Positions 1-8,253 of a stretch of DNA of 14,570 nt are shown one piece after another. The translations under genes and the position numbers were made by a program. The notes under the pieces are model-generated. The model did not search any database, had not been told where the DNA came from, and saw only the letters and a list, made by a program, of their open reading frames with translations. The stretch spans positions 1 through 14,570 of the forward strand of contig CAKPSA010000021.1 of NCBI GenBank assembly GCA_934183145.1. Reading direction: 5' to 3'. Each line of letters opens with the position of its first letter. The first letter of the stretch is position 1. Origin of the DNA: an uncultured Veillonella sp. (GTDB taxonomy: Bacteria; Bacillota; Negativicutes; Veillonellales; Veillonellaceae).

Positions 1-382
1 GTAGTACCTTTGCACCTTCTGGCAATTGTGCTTCGCGACGGCTCGCATCAGGCACAGTACGCTTTACACGTTGGAAAAATTTTTCAACCTCATCCATCGC
101 CTCTTGATTAAATACAATCTTTCGGCCCACAGAATCCGCCAATACATTACGTGTAATATCACCCTGTGTTGGGCCTAGCCCACCAGTACTAATAACAATA
201 TCTGCTCTAGAGCTAGCTAGCTGAAAAACTTCAGCCATACGCTTTGGGTTATCCCCTACGACAGATTGATGTGCAATGGTATATCCTAATTTATTTAATT
301 CTTGTGCTAGCCAAGATACATTAGTGTTGACTGTATCACCTAGCAATAACTCTGAACCTGTAGAAATGAGTTCTACAATCAT
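1..382 (-). CDS. cinA: CinA family protein, N-terminal part (runs off left edge)
   Basis: The 127 visible codons encode the N-terminal MoaB/MogA-like (MoCF) domain of CinA. It starts with VELISTGSELLLG, followed by NTN (residues 19-21), VGDN (42-45) and GGLGPT (67-72), with an Asp at 75 where the MogA/MoaB family keeps its acidic active-site residue. Family knowledge: CinA proteins act in the NMN deamidation/ADP-ribose pyrophosphatase side of pyridine-nucleotide recycling, and in several Bacillota cinA is co-transcribed with recA and linked to competence. The ATG at 382 is preceded by a strong Shine-Dalgarno sequence (GGAGGTGAT, 386-394). The gene begins 37 nt after the rimO stop, so it is probably the distal gene of the ftsK-rimO transcription unit. 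The C-terminal deamidase domain, if present, lies outside the window. Confidence 0.93.
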   Translation of the reverse strand, partial: MIVELISTGSELLLGDTVNTNVSWLAQELNKLGYTIAHQSVVGDNPKRMAEVFQLASSRADIVISTGGLGPTQGDITRNVLADSVGRKIVFNQEAMDEVEKFFQRVKRTVPDASRREAQLPEGAKVL

Positions 383-419
383 CAGATCACCTCCACAATC
401 GAATGTATCGAGCTGTGTT

Positions 420-1766
420 TTATTCTACAACTGTAGCTACTACGTCGTAAGCAAAGCCCTGCTCTACTTGTACCTTAAGAATATCACCAGGTTGAATCTC
501 TTCGCCGCAATCCTCAATGTACATATTACCATCTACATCAGGAGCTTGAGATTTCAAACGACCTTTTGCAAGCAATGTATTATTATCGCCTTCTTCGATT
601 TCTTCTACCATTGCATAGTCAATGGTACCTTCTAAGTCGCGATTATTCTCTTCAGAGATAGCGGCTTGTATGGACATGAGAACGTGGTAACGCTCTTCTT
701 TAACCTCTTCTGGTACTTGGTCTTCACGAGCACCTGCAGGTGTCCCCTCCTCTTGAGAGTAAGTAAACACACCCATATTATCGAATTTGATTTCTTTTAC
801 AAAATCGCAAAGTTCCTCAAATTGCTCATCTGTTTCACCAGGGAAGCCAACGATGATAGATGTGCGCAAAGTGATATGTGTAGGAGCATTTCTAATTTTC
901 TTAAGCAAACGTTCGATATCATTGCGATCATCACGACGATTCATTTGCTTTAAGATATCGTTATTAACATGCTGTAATGGGATGTCTACATATTTACAGA
1001 GTTTTGGCTCATTTACGATAAGATCTAACAATTCATCAGAGAAGAATGTTGGATATAGGTATAACATGCGAATCCATTCGATACCTTCTACAGTGGTTAA
1101 CTCCTTAAGCAATGTAGTCAACAATGGCCTACCATCATTAAGATCAATACCATAACTAGTTGTATCCTGAGCAATAAGAACAACTTCCTTAACGCCTGTC
1201 GCCGCTAATCGTTCCACTTCAGCCTTAATAGACTCGATAGTACGACTGCGGAATGCACCTCGTACCTTTGGAATAATACAGAAGGTACAACCATTGTTAC
1301 AGCCTTCCGCAATTTTTACATACGCACTGTAACGAGGTGTTGTTTGAATACGAGGCATACGCTCATCATAGATATTTGTAATATTTTCCATGATACAACT
1401 ACGGTTGCCATGCTCAATAGCATCAACAGCTACCATGATTTGGTCCCATGCACCTGTACCAATCAAAGCATCAATTTCAGGAATTTCTTTGAATAGCTCA
1501 TCCTGATATTGTTGGCTCAAGCAACCTGCTACAATAAGCCCCTTACAAACACCATCTTCTTTATATTGAGCTACCTCAAGAATGGTATTAATAGACTCAG
1601 CTTTCGCTTTCTCAATAAAAGTACAGGTATTAACGACGATAAGATCTGCTTCGCTTAGGTTCTCTGTAATCGCATAGCCGTTATCTTTCAATAAGCCTAA
1701 CATTACCTCTGTATCTACTAAGTTTTTAGCACAACCTAGGCTAACATACCCTAATTTCTTACCCAT
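420..1766 (-). CDS. rimO: Ribosomal protein S12 methylthiotransferase RimO
   Basis: A 448-residue radical SAM methylthiotransferase that adds a beta-methylthio group to a conserved Asp of ribosomal protein S12. The N-terminal UPF0004 domain carries its three cluster cysteines at C12 (GCAKN), C48 (NTCTF) and C82 (GCLSQ). The radical SAM CxxxCxxC motif is C156-C160-C163 (GCNNGCTFC), followed by IIPKVRG. The stretch IVGFPGETDEQFEE and the FTYSQEEGTPA segment favour RimO over MiaB or MtaB. The last ~70 residues form a TRAM-type substrate-binding domain. I chose the ATG at 1766 because AAAGGA lies 6 nt upstream and MGKKLGYVSLGCAKN matches the usual family start. An in-frame ATG at 1799 would add 11 basic residues. 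The gene sits 66 nt after the substrate-binding-protein gene and 37 nt before cinA. Confidence 0.95.
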   Translation of the reverse strand: MGKKLGYVSLGCAKNLVDTEVMLGLLKDNGYAITENLSEADLIVVNTCTFIEKAKAESINTILEVAQYKEDGVCKGLIVAGCLSQQYQDELFKEIPEIDALIGTGAWDQIMVAVDAIEHGNRSCIMENITNIYDERMPRIQTTPRYSAYVKIAEGCNNGCTFCIIPKVRGAFRSRTIESIKAEVERLAATGVKEVVLIAQDTTSYGIDLNDGRPLLTTLLKELTTVEGIEWIRMLYLYPTFFSDELLDLIVNEPKLCKYVDIPLQHVNNDILKQMNRRDDRNDIERLLKKIRNAPTHITLRTSIIVGFPGETDEQFEELCDFVKEIKFDNMGVFTYSQEEGTPAGAREDQVPEEVKEERYHVLMSIQAAISEENNRDLEGTIDYAMVEEIEEGDNNTLLAKGRLKSQAPDVDGNMYIEDCGEEIQPGDILKVQVEQGFAYDVVATVVE

Positions 1767-1832
1767 TCTATATCCTTTCTTAACCAGTTTATTTCTCACT
1801 TTAATTCCTACAACAGGATCTGTATATCTGAG

Positions 1833-2870
1833 TTATTCCTTACGGAAGCGCACTTGGCTAACCCAGTGATTTAACAATAACTTTTTACCCTCTATAGTGT
1901 AACCACCATTCACGGGCCACAAAACTAATTCGTGCCCCAACGAATCTTTTGGCTCATCTACTTCTGGATTCGTAAACATATAGGTGAAATTATTTTCAAC
2001 CATATATTTTGCGGTCTTTGTAGATAACAGCCAATTGATAAATTCAACACTATCAGCTTTATGTTTTGAATTTTTTAATACTGCAGCTCCAGTTACATAA
2101 TAAGATGTTCCATCCGTTGGATAAATGACCTTAATAGGATATCCATGACGAGTATATTGGGCCGCATCAGATAAATTGCCAATGCCGATATTAGCCTCTC
2201 CTAATGCAGTTAAGCGAACTGGAGTAGACAAAAACTTAGCATGTTGTATTACATGAGGTTTTAAGCTATATAAATAGTTTAAAGCCTCAGGCTCCCCTCT
2301 ATACTCCACCATGTTATATAGCAAGTTCGCCGCATTTTGGGACGCTACAAAATCGGTCATTACAATGGACCAATCTCCTTGTTTTCCCAAGGTATCCCAG
2401 GTAGTAATATACTTACCCACCCCATTGTAGAAAGTGTCATTTTGTACAAATACAATAGGATCATACCAAAGACCTACCCAATATCCATTTGTATCCTTTA
2501 AATTGTCTCGAACTTCGTCGATTCTCTCATTAACGATAGGTGCATACTTTCCAGTATTTGCACCTACAACGAGGTTATCTTCAGAAGTAAGAACTAAATC
2601 ACCAGATGTATCCGCTACATTTGAAGCCGAACGTTGAGCCATTTGCTCTTCTGTAAGAGGCATAACTGTAACTTTTACATTTTTCTCATCTTCATAACGA
2701 TCAGCAAGCAATGTAGTTATATTATTTGGTAGGTCTGTATAAACTATAATTTCACCGCGAACAGGCTCTTTTGCATGTTCTAATTGTTCTTGATTGTAAA
2801 AGTTTACACCATAAGTTAGCATGCCTACCACAAAAAGGGTTAAAATCCCCGGAGCAATCCATCGTTTCAT
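1833..2870 (-). CDS. Membrane-anchored ABC-type substrate-binding protein, iron(III)/FutA-like
   Basis: A 345-residue extracytoplasmic solute-binding protein. Residues 2-3 are basic and residues 5-20 are hydrophobic. No lipobox cysteine and no clear AxA signal-peptidase site follow, so the segment may act as an uncleaved anchor. The mature part begins EIIVYTDLPNNITTLLADRYE (about 40-60), the usual opening of family-1 binding proteins. YWVGLWYDPIVFVQN (130-144) and GTSYYVTGAAVLKNSKHK (254-271) line up with iron(III)-binding proteins of the FutA/AfuA group; the Tyr pair 257-258 is a candidate metal-ligand pair, but this is inference. No permease or ATPase gene is nearby: ygiQ lies upstream and rimO downstream. 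A GGAGG sequence 5 nt before the ATG supports the start. Polyamine or phosphonate binding is the main alternative. Confidence 0.8.
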   Translation of the reverse strand: MKRWIAPGILTLFVVGMLTYGVNFYNQEQLEHAKEPVRGEIIVYTDLPNNITTLLADRYEDEKNVKVTVMPLTEEQMAQRSASNVADTSGDLVLTSEDNLVVGANTGKYAPIVNERIDEVRDNLKDTNGYWVGLWYDPIVFVQNDTFYNGVGKYITTWDTLGKQGDWSIVMTDFVASQNAANLLYNMVEYRGEPEALNYLYSLKPHVIQHAKFLSTPVRLTALGEANIGIGNLSDAAQYTRHGYPIKVIYPTDGTSYYVTGAAVLKNSKHKADSVEFINWLLSTKTAKYMVENNFTYMFTNPEVDEPKDSLGHELVLWPVNGGYTIEGKKLLLNHWVSQVRFRKE

Positions 2871-2931
2871 ATATGCCTCCTATAAGACATAAAGTATCCC
2901 CAAATGAGTCTCGTAAAACTAATCTCTATAA

Positions 2932-4896
2932 TTAACGACCACTACGCCCCCGATTACTATTTGAAGTACGACCCTTAGTCATACCACTGCGGGACGATCT
3001 CCCCTTACTACGTTTCTCACCAGACTGACTGCCGTTTCGACGATTATTAACTTGTACGTTATTACGGTTGCCAGTACTCGTACCTGTACGATTGCTATTG
3101 CGACCAATTGGACGTGGCGGAATTAAACATTCTGGTCCAAATCCAATTAAGTCTCGACGATTGGCTTCTATGAGCGCTTCTTTTACAAGATCATAATTTT
3201 CAATATTTTTATATTGCATTAAAGCCCGTTGCTTAGCTTTATCTCTACCTTTTTTTGCTACATATACAGGCTTTCCATCTAGTGGATTAATACCCGTATA
3301 GTACATACAAGTCGATAAGCTGCCCGGTGTAGGAATGAAATCCTGAACTTGTTCTGGATACATATGTTGATCGCGGAGGAACTCCGCTAATTCAATGGCA
3401 TCCTCCAAAGCACACCCCGGATGAGAACTCATAAAGTATGGTACTAAATATTGCTTCTTACCAAGCTTTTTATTCGCCTCTTCAAACCAAGATTTAAAGG
3501 TGAGAAACTCTTCCTTACCAGCTTTTCCCATCATATTAGTAACGCGCTTAGATACGTGTTCTGGCGCTACTTTCAATTGACCACTAACATGAAATTCGCA
3601 AAGCTCACGTACAAAGTCTTTGTTGTTATCTGCTAGCACATAGTCATAACGCAAACCAGAACGAACGAATACCTTTTTTACCCCTTTCAGCTTACGTAAT
3701 TTACGGAGTAAAGCAACATAATCATCGTGATTTGTATTAAGATTTTCACAAGGCTCAGGGGCCGCACAGGTACGACCTTTACAAGCGCCATATACAGCTT
3801 GTTTATCACATGCTAAATGACGGAAGTTTGCTGTAGGGCCCCCAACATCGTGAATATAGCCCTTGAAATTGTCCATATTAATCATAGTCTGAGCTTCATC
3901 GATTAAAGACTCATGGCTACGATTTTGAATGATACGACCTTGGTGATTTGTAATAGCACAGAAAGAACAGCTACCAAAGCAGCCACGTTGGCTAACAAGG
4001 CTAAATTGTACTTCGCTTAACGCTGGTACACCGCCCTTATCATCATATTTAGGATGCCACTTGCGAGTATACGGCAAGTTATATACGCCATCCATCTCCT
4101 CTTGCGTAAGTGGTAATGCTGGCGTATTTTGAACGACATATCGATCACCATGTTTTTGTACCACTATACGACCATAGAACGGATCTTGTTCATCATACTG
4201 CATACGGAATGCATCAGCAAAAGCCATCTTATCGGCTTTAATGTCCTCAAAAGACGGGCACTCAACACAGTCTATGGTAGGGATTTCCTTTGACATATAG
4301 CAAATACCGCGAATAGATGGCAAGGACTCTTTAAATCTACCTTGGTCTAACGCATCAGCTAGTTCAATGATTTGAAGTTCACCCATACCATATACAAGAA
4401 CATCGGCCTTAGAATCAACTAAAATAGAACGACGTACGGTATCTGACCAATAATCATAATGACCAAAGCGGCGTAAAGATGCCTCTATGCCACCGATAAT
4501 AAGAGGCACATCACTGTAAGCCTCCTTCATACGGTTCGCATATACCAAGGTAGCCCGATCTGGACGATGTCCAGCTTCACCACCTGGAGAGTAATCATCT
4601 TGACGACGGATTTTCTTTGCAGCCGTAAATTTGTTGAGCATTGAGTCTAGATTCCCTGCTGTAACGAGGGATGCTAGACGCGGTTTACCTAGTTTTTTGA
4701 AAGCCTCTACATCATTCCAATCTGGTTGATCTATAATGCCTACACGATAGCCTTTGGACTCTAGGTACCTGCCGATAACTGCAGGAGCAAAGGACGGATG
4801 GTCTACATAGGCGTCCCCACTAATGAGGACAAAATCTAATTCGGCCCAACCACGTTCCTTCATATCCGAAGGTTCTGTTACTAAAAATCTATCCAT
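2932..4896 (-). CDS. ygiQ: YgiQ family (UPF0313) radical SAM protein
   Basis: A 654-residue member of the YgiQ family, whose reaction is not established. The N-terminal part has the family signature SGDAYVDHPSF (26-36), GYRVGIIDQPDW (49-60) and GGIEASLRRFGHYDYW (135-150). The radical SAM CxxxCxxC motif is C306-C310-C313 (RGCFGSCSFC). The conserved YLVPYFMSSHPGC and PGSLSTCMYYTG segments follow. The last ~55 residues (about 600-654) are a low-complexity tail rich in Arg, Ser, Gly and Asn with almost no acidic residues, as in some family members and suggestive of nucleic-acid contact. The ATG at 4896 gives the usual N-terminus, although the nearest purine-rich stretch (AGAAAGG) is about 14 nt away, so initiation may be weak or coupled to the upstream rodZ-like gene, which ends 30 nt earlier. 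Confidence 0.92.
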   Translation of the reverse strand: MDRFLVTEPSDMKERGWAELDFVLISGDAYVDHPSFAPAVIGRYLESKGYRVGIIDQPDWNDVEAFKKLGKPRLASLVTAGNLDSMLNKFTAAKKIRRQDDYSPGGEAGHRPDRATLVYANRMKEAYSDVPLIIGGIEASLRRFGHYDYWSDTVRRSILVDSKADVLVYGMGELQIIELADALDQGRFKESLPSIRGICYMSKEIPTIDCVECPSFEDIKADKMAFADAFRMQYDEQDPFYGRIVVQKHGDRYVVQNTPALPLTQEEMDGVYNLPYTRKWHPKYDDKGGVPALSEVQFSLVSQRGCFGSCSFCAITNHQGRIIQNRSHESLIDEAQTMINMDNFKGYIHDVGGPTANFRHLACDKQAVYGACKGRTCAAPEPCENLNTNHDDYVALLRKLRKLKGVKKVFVRSGLRYDYVLADNNKDFVRELCEFHVSGQLKVAPEHVSKRVTNMMGKAGKEEFLTFKSWFEEANKKLGKKQYLVPYFMSSHPGCALEDAIELAEFLRDQHMYPEQVQDFIPTPGSLSTCMYYTGINPLDGKPVYVAKKGRDKAKQRALMQYKNIENYDLVKEALIEANRRDLIGFGPECLIPPRPIGRNSNRTGTSTGNRNNVQVNNRRNGSQSGEKRSKGRSSRSGMTKGRTSNSNRGRSGR

Positions 4897-4926
4897 TGAT
4901 TGAGTAAATGCCTTTCTTTCCTTTTA

Positions 4927-5379
4927 TTAGAAAAGGAATAACCATAGTAAAAATAATGCCATGCAGAATAAAATTATGCCTAAAATAATGCGCTCTTGCA
5001 CGATAGAGCGTTGACGTTTACGTTGACGTGTTTCTAAGGACATACGCTTCTTAGAAGTTTGGTATTCGACGAATTCACTTTGCACCAAATTTGGTGTTGC
5101 TTGCGCCTTCTGCCGTGTAACAGAACGCAAAGAAAACGTATCTATATCACCAACTTGACTTTGATAAGCTTTCACCAAGCGATCCCCATCAAGATCTAAA
5201 TAATTACCATAATTACGAATAAAGCCTTTTACGTAGACTTGACCAGGAATGATATCATACTTACCATCTTCGATAGCTTCTAAATAGGTTGTCTTAATGT
5301 GCAGCACTTGCTCCACATCTTTAAAGGTTAGATTACGTCTTACCCGTTCACGTCGTAATTCTTCGCCTAATTCAGCCAT
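4927..5379 (-). CDS. Short RodZ-like helix-turn-helix membrane protein
   Basis: A 150-residue protein with a RodZ-type N-terminal helix-turn-helix. LGEELRRERVRRNLTFKDVE, the IKTTYLEAIEDGKY segment (28-41) and GQVYVKGFIRNYGNYLDLD (46-64) are characteristic of the RodZ/YmfM HTH_25 family. A basic juxtamembrane stretch (110-130) is followed by one hydrophobic helix (131-150), and the protein ends there. RodZ proteins normally continue into an extracytoplasmic domain (DUF4115), which is absent. Family knowledge: RodZ links MreB filaments to the elongation machinery in rods. A truncated form could have a reduced or different role. AAGGAA 5 nt before the ATG supports the start. The gene lies 48 nt after ftsK and 30 nt before ygiQ. 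A RodZ-like gene near ftsK and cinA matches the ymfM location in Bacillus. Confidence 0.85.
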   Translation of the reverse strand: MAELGEELRRERVRRNLTFKDVEQVLHIKTTYLEAIEDGKYDIIPGQVYVKGFIRNYGNYLDLDGDRLVKAYQSQVGDIDTFSLRSVTRQKAQATPNLVQSEFVEYQTSKKRMSLETRQRKRQRSIVQERIILGIILFCMALFLLWLFLF

Positions 5380-5427
5380 TTTCGTTCCTTTCTAACTCTA
5401 CATAACACTCATATCGTAATCATTCAA

Positions 5428-8172
5428 TTATTGTTCATCATTGGAATCTGAGAAATATCGTGCCTTTGCTTGTTCAGGGCTCATTAAAATTTCTCGAGCC
5501 TTACTGCCCATGCTAGGACCTACGATTTTAAGATCTTCCATCGTATCTACAAGGCGAGCCGCACGAGTATATCCAATGCGGAAGCGCCGCTGCAACATAG
5601 ATACAGAAGCTTGACCAGATTCCATTACTAAATTAACAGCACGCTCTAATAATTCATCGCGGTAAATATCATTTTCTTCAGACGCTTCTTTTTCTGTTTC
5701 CTTTTCCGTCTCTTGCGTTACCGTATTATCATATTCTGGTTCACGTTGAGCTTTAACAAATTCAACAAGATGTTCCACTTCATCATCAGAGATAAATGCA
5801 CCTTGTACACGTATCGGTTTATTAGCACCTATTGGAGCAAACAACATATCCCCTTTACCAAGCAGTTTCTCGGCCCCCGCCATATCGAGAATGGTACGGG
5901 AGTCAATTTGAGAACCTACGGCAAAGGAAATACGGCTCGGCACATTGGCCTTAATAGAACCGGTAATAACGTTAACAGACGGACGTTGTGTAGCAAGTAC
6001 CATGTGAATACCTGCAGCACGCGCCATTTGTGCTAAGCGACTGATAGATTCTTCAATATCATCAGGAGCAGTCATCATAAGGTCAGCCAACTCATCGATA
6101 ATTAATACGATCAATGGCATAGCCGCCTTAGGATGCGCTTCGTTATAGCTCTTGATATCACGTTTACCAGATGCTGCAAAAGCTTTATAACGAGCCTCCA
6201 TTTCACGAACGGCCCAACGCAATACAGCAGCTGCCTTCTTCATATCTGTTACAACTGGCGCCATCAAGTGAGGGATACCGTTGTAAATAGATAACTCAAC
6301 CATCTTAGGGTCAATTAATAATAACTTAACCTCTTCCGGTTTACGACTGAAAAGAATACTGGAAATCAATGTATTAACACATACTGATTTACCAGAACCA
6401 GTAGTACCTGCTACGAGCAAGTGAGGCATCTTCGCAAGGTCAGTAATAACAGGCTTACCTGCAATATCCTTACCAAGACCAACAGGAATACCGCCACGAG
6501 CATCCTTGAAGTCACTACAATCAAGAACATCACGTAAATGTACAGCCTCCGTCGTCTTATTAGGAACCTCAATGCCGATAGCAGACTTACCTGGAATTGG
6601 GGCTTCCATACGAATATGTTGAGCTGCCAAGTTAAGGGCAATATCATCCGTTAAATTAACGATACGACTCACCTTTACACCAGGTGCCGGTTCAATTTCA
6701 TAACGCGTAACGGTTGGACCTTGTGTAGCATTAACAACCTTAGCAGTAATACCAAAGTTGCTTAATACATTTTCAAGCATCATTGCATTTTGTGCTACTT
6801 CTTCACCATTGCTTTGACTCCCCTTCCCTTTCGCCAAAATATCAAGGCTTGGGAAATGATAAGGTCTATCATAGGTACGGTGAATTTGACCATCTTTAGA
6901 CACTGCTACTTGTGCTGTATCTTCTGTAGTGCTAATAGTAGATGGTACTTGTAAACTCATACCAGTCATACCTGCACCAGCACTTACAGAACTTGCAGCG
7001 GCACCTGTTCCAGGTACAGCAGAAGCAATGGCAGCGTGATTAGTTTCCAATGGACCAATCGTTGTATTTTGATATGTGAACTCTGGTTCTTCCTCATGGG
7101 TATTATCTACTGATGTAGATTCATCTGTATATCCTTCATCTGGAGTATATGTATAATCCTCATCCGGAACATATACATAGTCATCACCTGTAGATCTACT
7201 AGCATCAGAGAATTGATCGAAATCATCTGCATCATAAGTCTTAGCATCACCAGAAGCTTCAGAAATATTCGCCAATTGTTCTGCTGCTCGATTGCGGGCC
7301 TCTATCTCGGCTAATTCTTTCCAAGATGTAGGAGCCTTTGGTGTTTCCACAGTTGTGACTGTATCTACCATAGGTTCATTCTCTACAATTGCACTAGGTT
7401 CAAAATTATCTCTATCAGCAGTTATACCGCGTTTTTCCAATGTATCTAACGCTTGATCTGCAGCATCAGCAAAGCGTGTATCCTTTTCCCTGTTATAGGC
7501 TTTACGTTGCGCTGCTGCCTCTTTGCGTTGTTCGTTCCAATCTTCAAAGACCTCTTTAGCTACAGCCACCTTCTCAGCAGCCACCTCTTTAGCTACATCT
7601 AATCCGACTTGAGTTTTATCCGCTGCCTTTTGTAAGCCACTACGCAAGGATAAACGAGTAGTTAGAATTCCAAAGGCTAATAATAAGAACACATCTAAAA
7701 TGATGGCCCCTAGCTCACCTAATAATGTGCGAAGGAATGTAGCGATTGCTCCTCCTACAACACCGCCTTGATTAGCCAATTGTGTTGTAATCAGTTCCTG
7801 CCCCTCAGGAACACGCCACAATGGAACAAGGGCTAGCAAAAATAAGAAGAACAAGGTCATTACAATGCCCCGTTTAGTAATGGAAATAAATGTTCCCTTA
7901 TATAATAATCGCCAGCCTATCCATAAAACGCCAAGGCAAGGAATAATACCGCCTAGGCCAAAGCCATAACGAAATACACCTGTTAAAATCTGTCCTACAA
8001 GCCCCAGTTCAAAGCCAAAGAATCCGAGCAGAGAAATCACTGCAAAGGCAATTACAATTAAGCCTTTAACTTCGCTGCGCAAGGAAAACCCTTGAGACTT
8101 AGTTTGCTGTTTTGTACTTGTTCGCTTTCGTCTTGTATTGCGTTTTTTGGTGGAAGTTTTTTCTTCTGCCAT
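5428..8172 (-). CDS. ftsK: DNA translocase FtsK/SpoIIIE
   Basis: A 914-residue septal DNA pump that moves chromosome ends out of the closing division septum. A very basic N-terminus (K/R-rich) precedes about four membrane segments (roughly residues 37-61, 63-89, 102-120 and 136-171). A charged, low-complexity linker spans about 180-430 and includes an acidic Tyr/Pro repeat. The motor domain has Walker A GTTGSGKS (589-596) and Walker B IIDELAD (about 691-697). The final ~70 residues are the gamma winged-helix domain that reads KOPS/SRS-type polar sequences (AVNLVMESGQASVSMLQRR, then GYTRAARLVDTME). I chose the ATG at 8172. An in-frame TTG at 8184 adds MYRF, but its AAGGGG sequence is only 2 nt away. 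From the ATG the same AAGGGG is 14 nt away, so the start is moderately sure. It is probably the first gene of the unit running to cinA. Confidence 0.95.
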   Translation of the reverse strand: MAEEKTSTKKRNTRRKRTSTKQQTKSQGFSLRSEVKGLIVIAFAVISLLGFFGFELGLVGQILTGVFRYGFGLGGIIPCLGVLWIGWRLLYKGTFISITKRGIVMTLFFLFLLALVPLWRVPEGQELITTQLANQGGVVGGAIATFLRTLLGELGAIILDVFLLLAFGILTTRLSLRSGLQKAADKTQVGLDVAKEVAAEKVAVAKEVFEDWNEQRKEAAAQRKAYNREKDTRFADAADQALDTLEKRGITADRDNFEPSAIVENEPMVDTVTTVETPKAPTSWKELAEIEARNRAAEQLANISEASGDAKTYDADDFDQFSDASRSTGDDYVYVPDEDYTYTPDEGYTDESTSVDNTHEEEPEFTYQNTTIGPLETNHAAIASAVPGTGAAASSVSAGAGMTGMSLQVPSTISTTEDTAQVAVSKDGQIHRTYDRPYHFPSLDILAKGKGSQSNGEEVAQNAMMLENVLSNFGITAKVVNATQGPTVTRYEIEPAPGVKVSRIVNLTDDIALNLAAQHIRMEAPIPGKSAIGIEVPNKTTEAVHLRDVLDCSDFKDARGGIPVGLGKDIAGKPVITDLAKMPHLLVAGTTGSGKSVCVNTLISSILFSRKPEEVKLLLIDPKMVELSIYNGIPHLMAPVVTDMKKAAAVLRWAVREMEARYKAFAASGKRDIKSYNEAHPKAAMPLIVLIIDELADLMMTAPDDIEESISRLAQMARAAGIHMVLATQRPSVNVITGSIKANVPSRISFAVGSQIDSRTILDMAGAEKLLGKGDMLFAPIGANKPIRVQGAFISDDEVEHLVEFVKAQREPEYDNTVTQETEKETEKEASEENDIYRDELLERAVNLVMESGQASVSMLQRRFRIGYTRAARLVDTMEDLKIVGPSMGSKAREILMSPEQAKARYFSDSNDEQ

Positions 8173-8227
8173 AAATCTATACAAACCCCTTACTATATAA
8201 CACTACTGTAAATTAACTTATCATTAT

Positions 8228-8236
8228 ATTATAGCA
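8228..8236 (-). promoter_or_regulatory. Candidate extended -10 promoter for ftsK operon
   Basis: In the 81-bp gap between rarA and ftsK, the minus strand reads TGCTATAAT, a perfect extended -10 (TGn plus TATAAT). A second overlapping TATAAT lies at 8223-8228. No convincing -35 hexamer is seen 17 nt upstream, as extended -10 promoters allow. Predicted transcription would start near 8220, leaving an untranslated leader of about 48 nt before the ATG of ftsK. This is inferred from sequence only; the surrounding DNA is very AT-rich, which raises the chance of a false match. Confidence 0.5.
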
Positions 8237-8253
8237 TATATCGAAGTATTTAG

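Noticed and set aside
276..1155. Several plus-strand frames opposite cinA and rimO
   Set aside because: All are antisense to strongly conserved coding sequence, without ribosome binding sites or domain features.
1767..1832. Search for a terminator between the binding-protein gene and rimO
   Set aside because: No stable hairpin followed by a U-run was found; the 66-nt gap holds only the rimO ribosome binding site.
2871..2931. Possible promoter or terminator between ygiQ and the binding-protein gene
   Set aside because: Only a weak TTTTAC-16-TACTTT match and no hairpin with a U-run are visible.
5400..5427. Possible promoter TTGAAT-16-TTATGT upstream of the rodZ-like gene
   Set aside because: The -10 match is poor and the gap is only 48 nt; co-transcription with ftsK explains the layout more simply.
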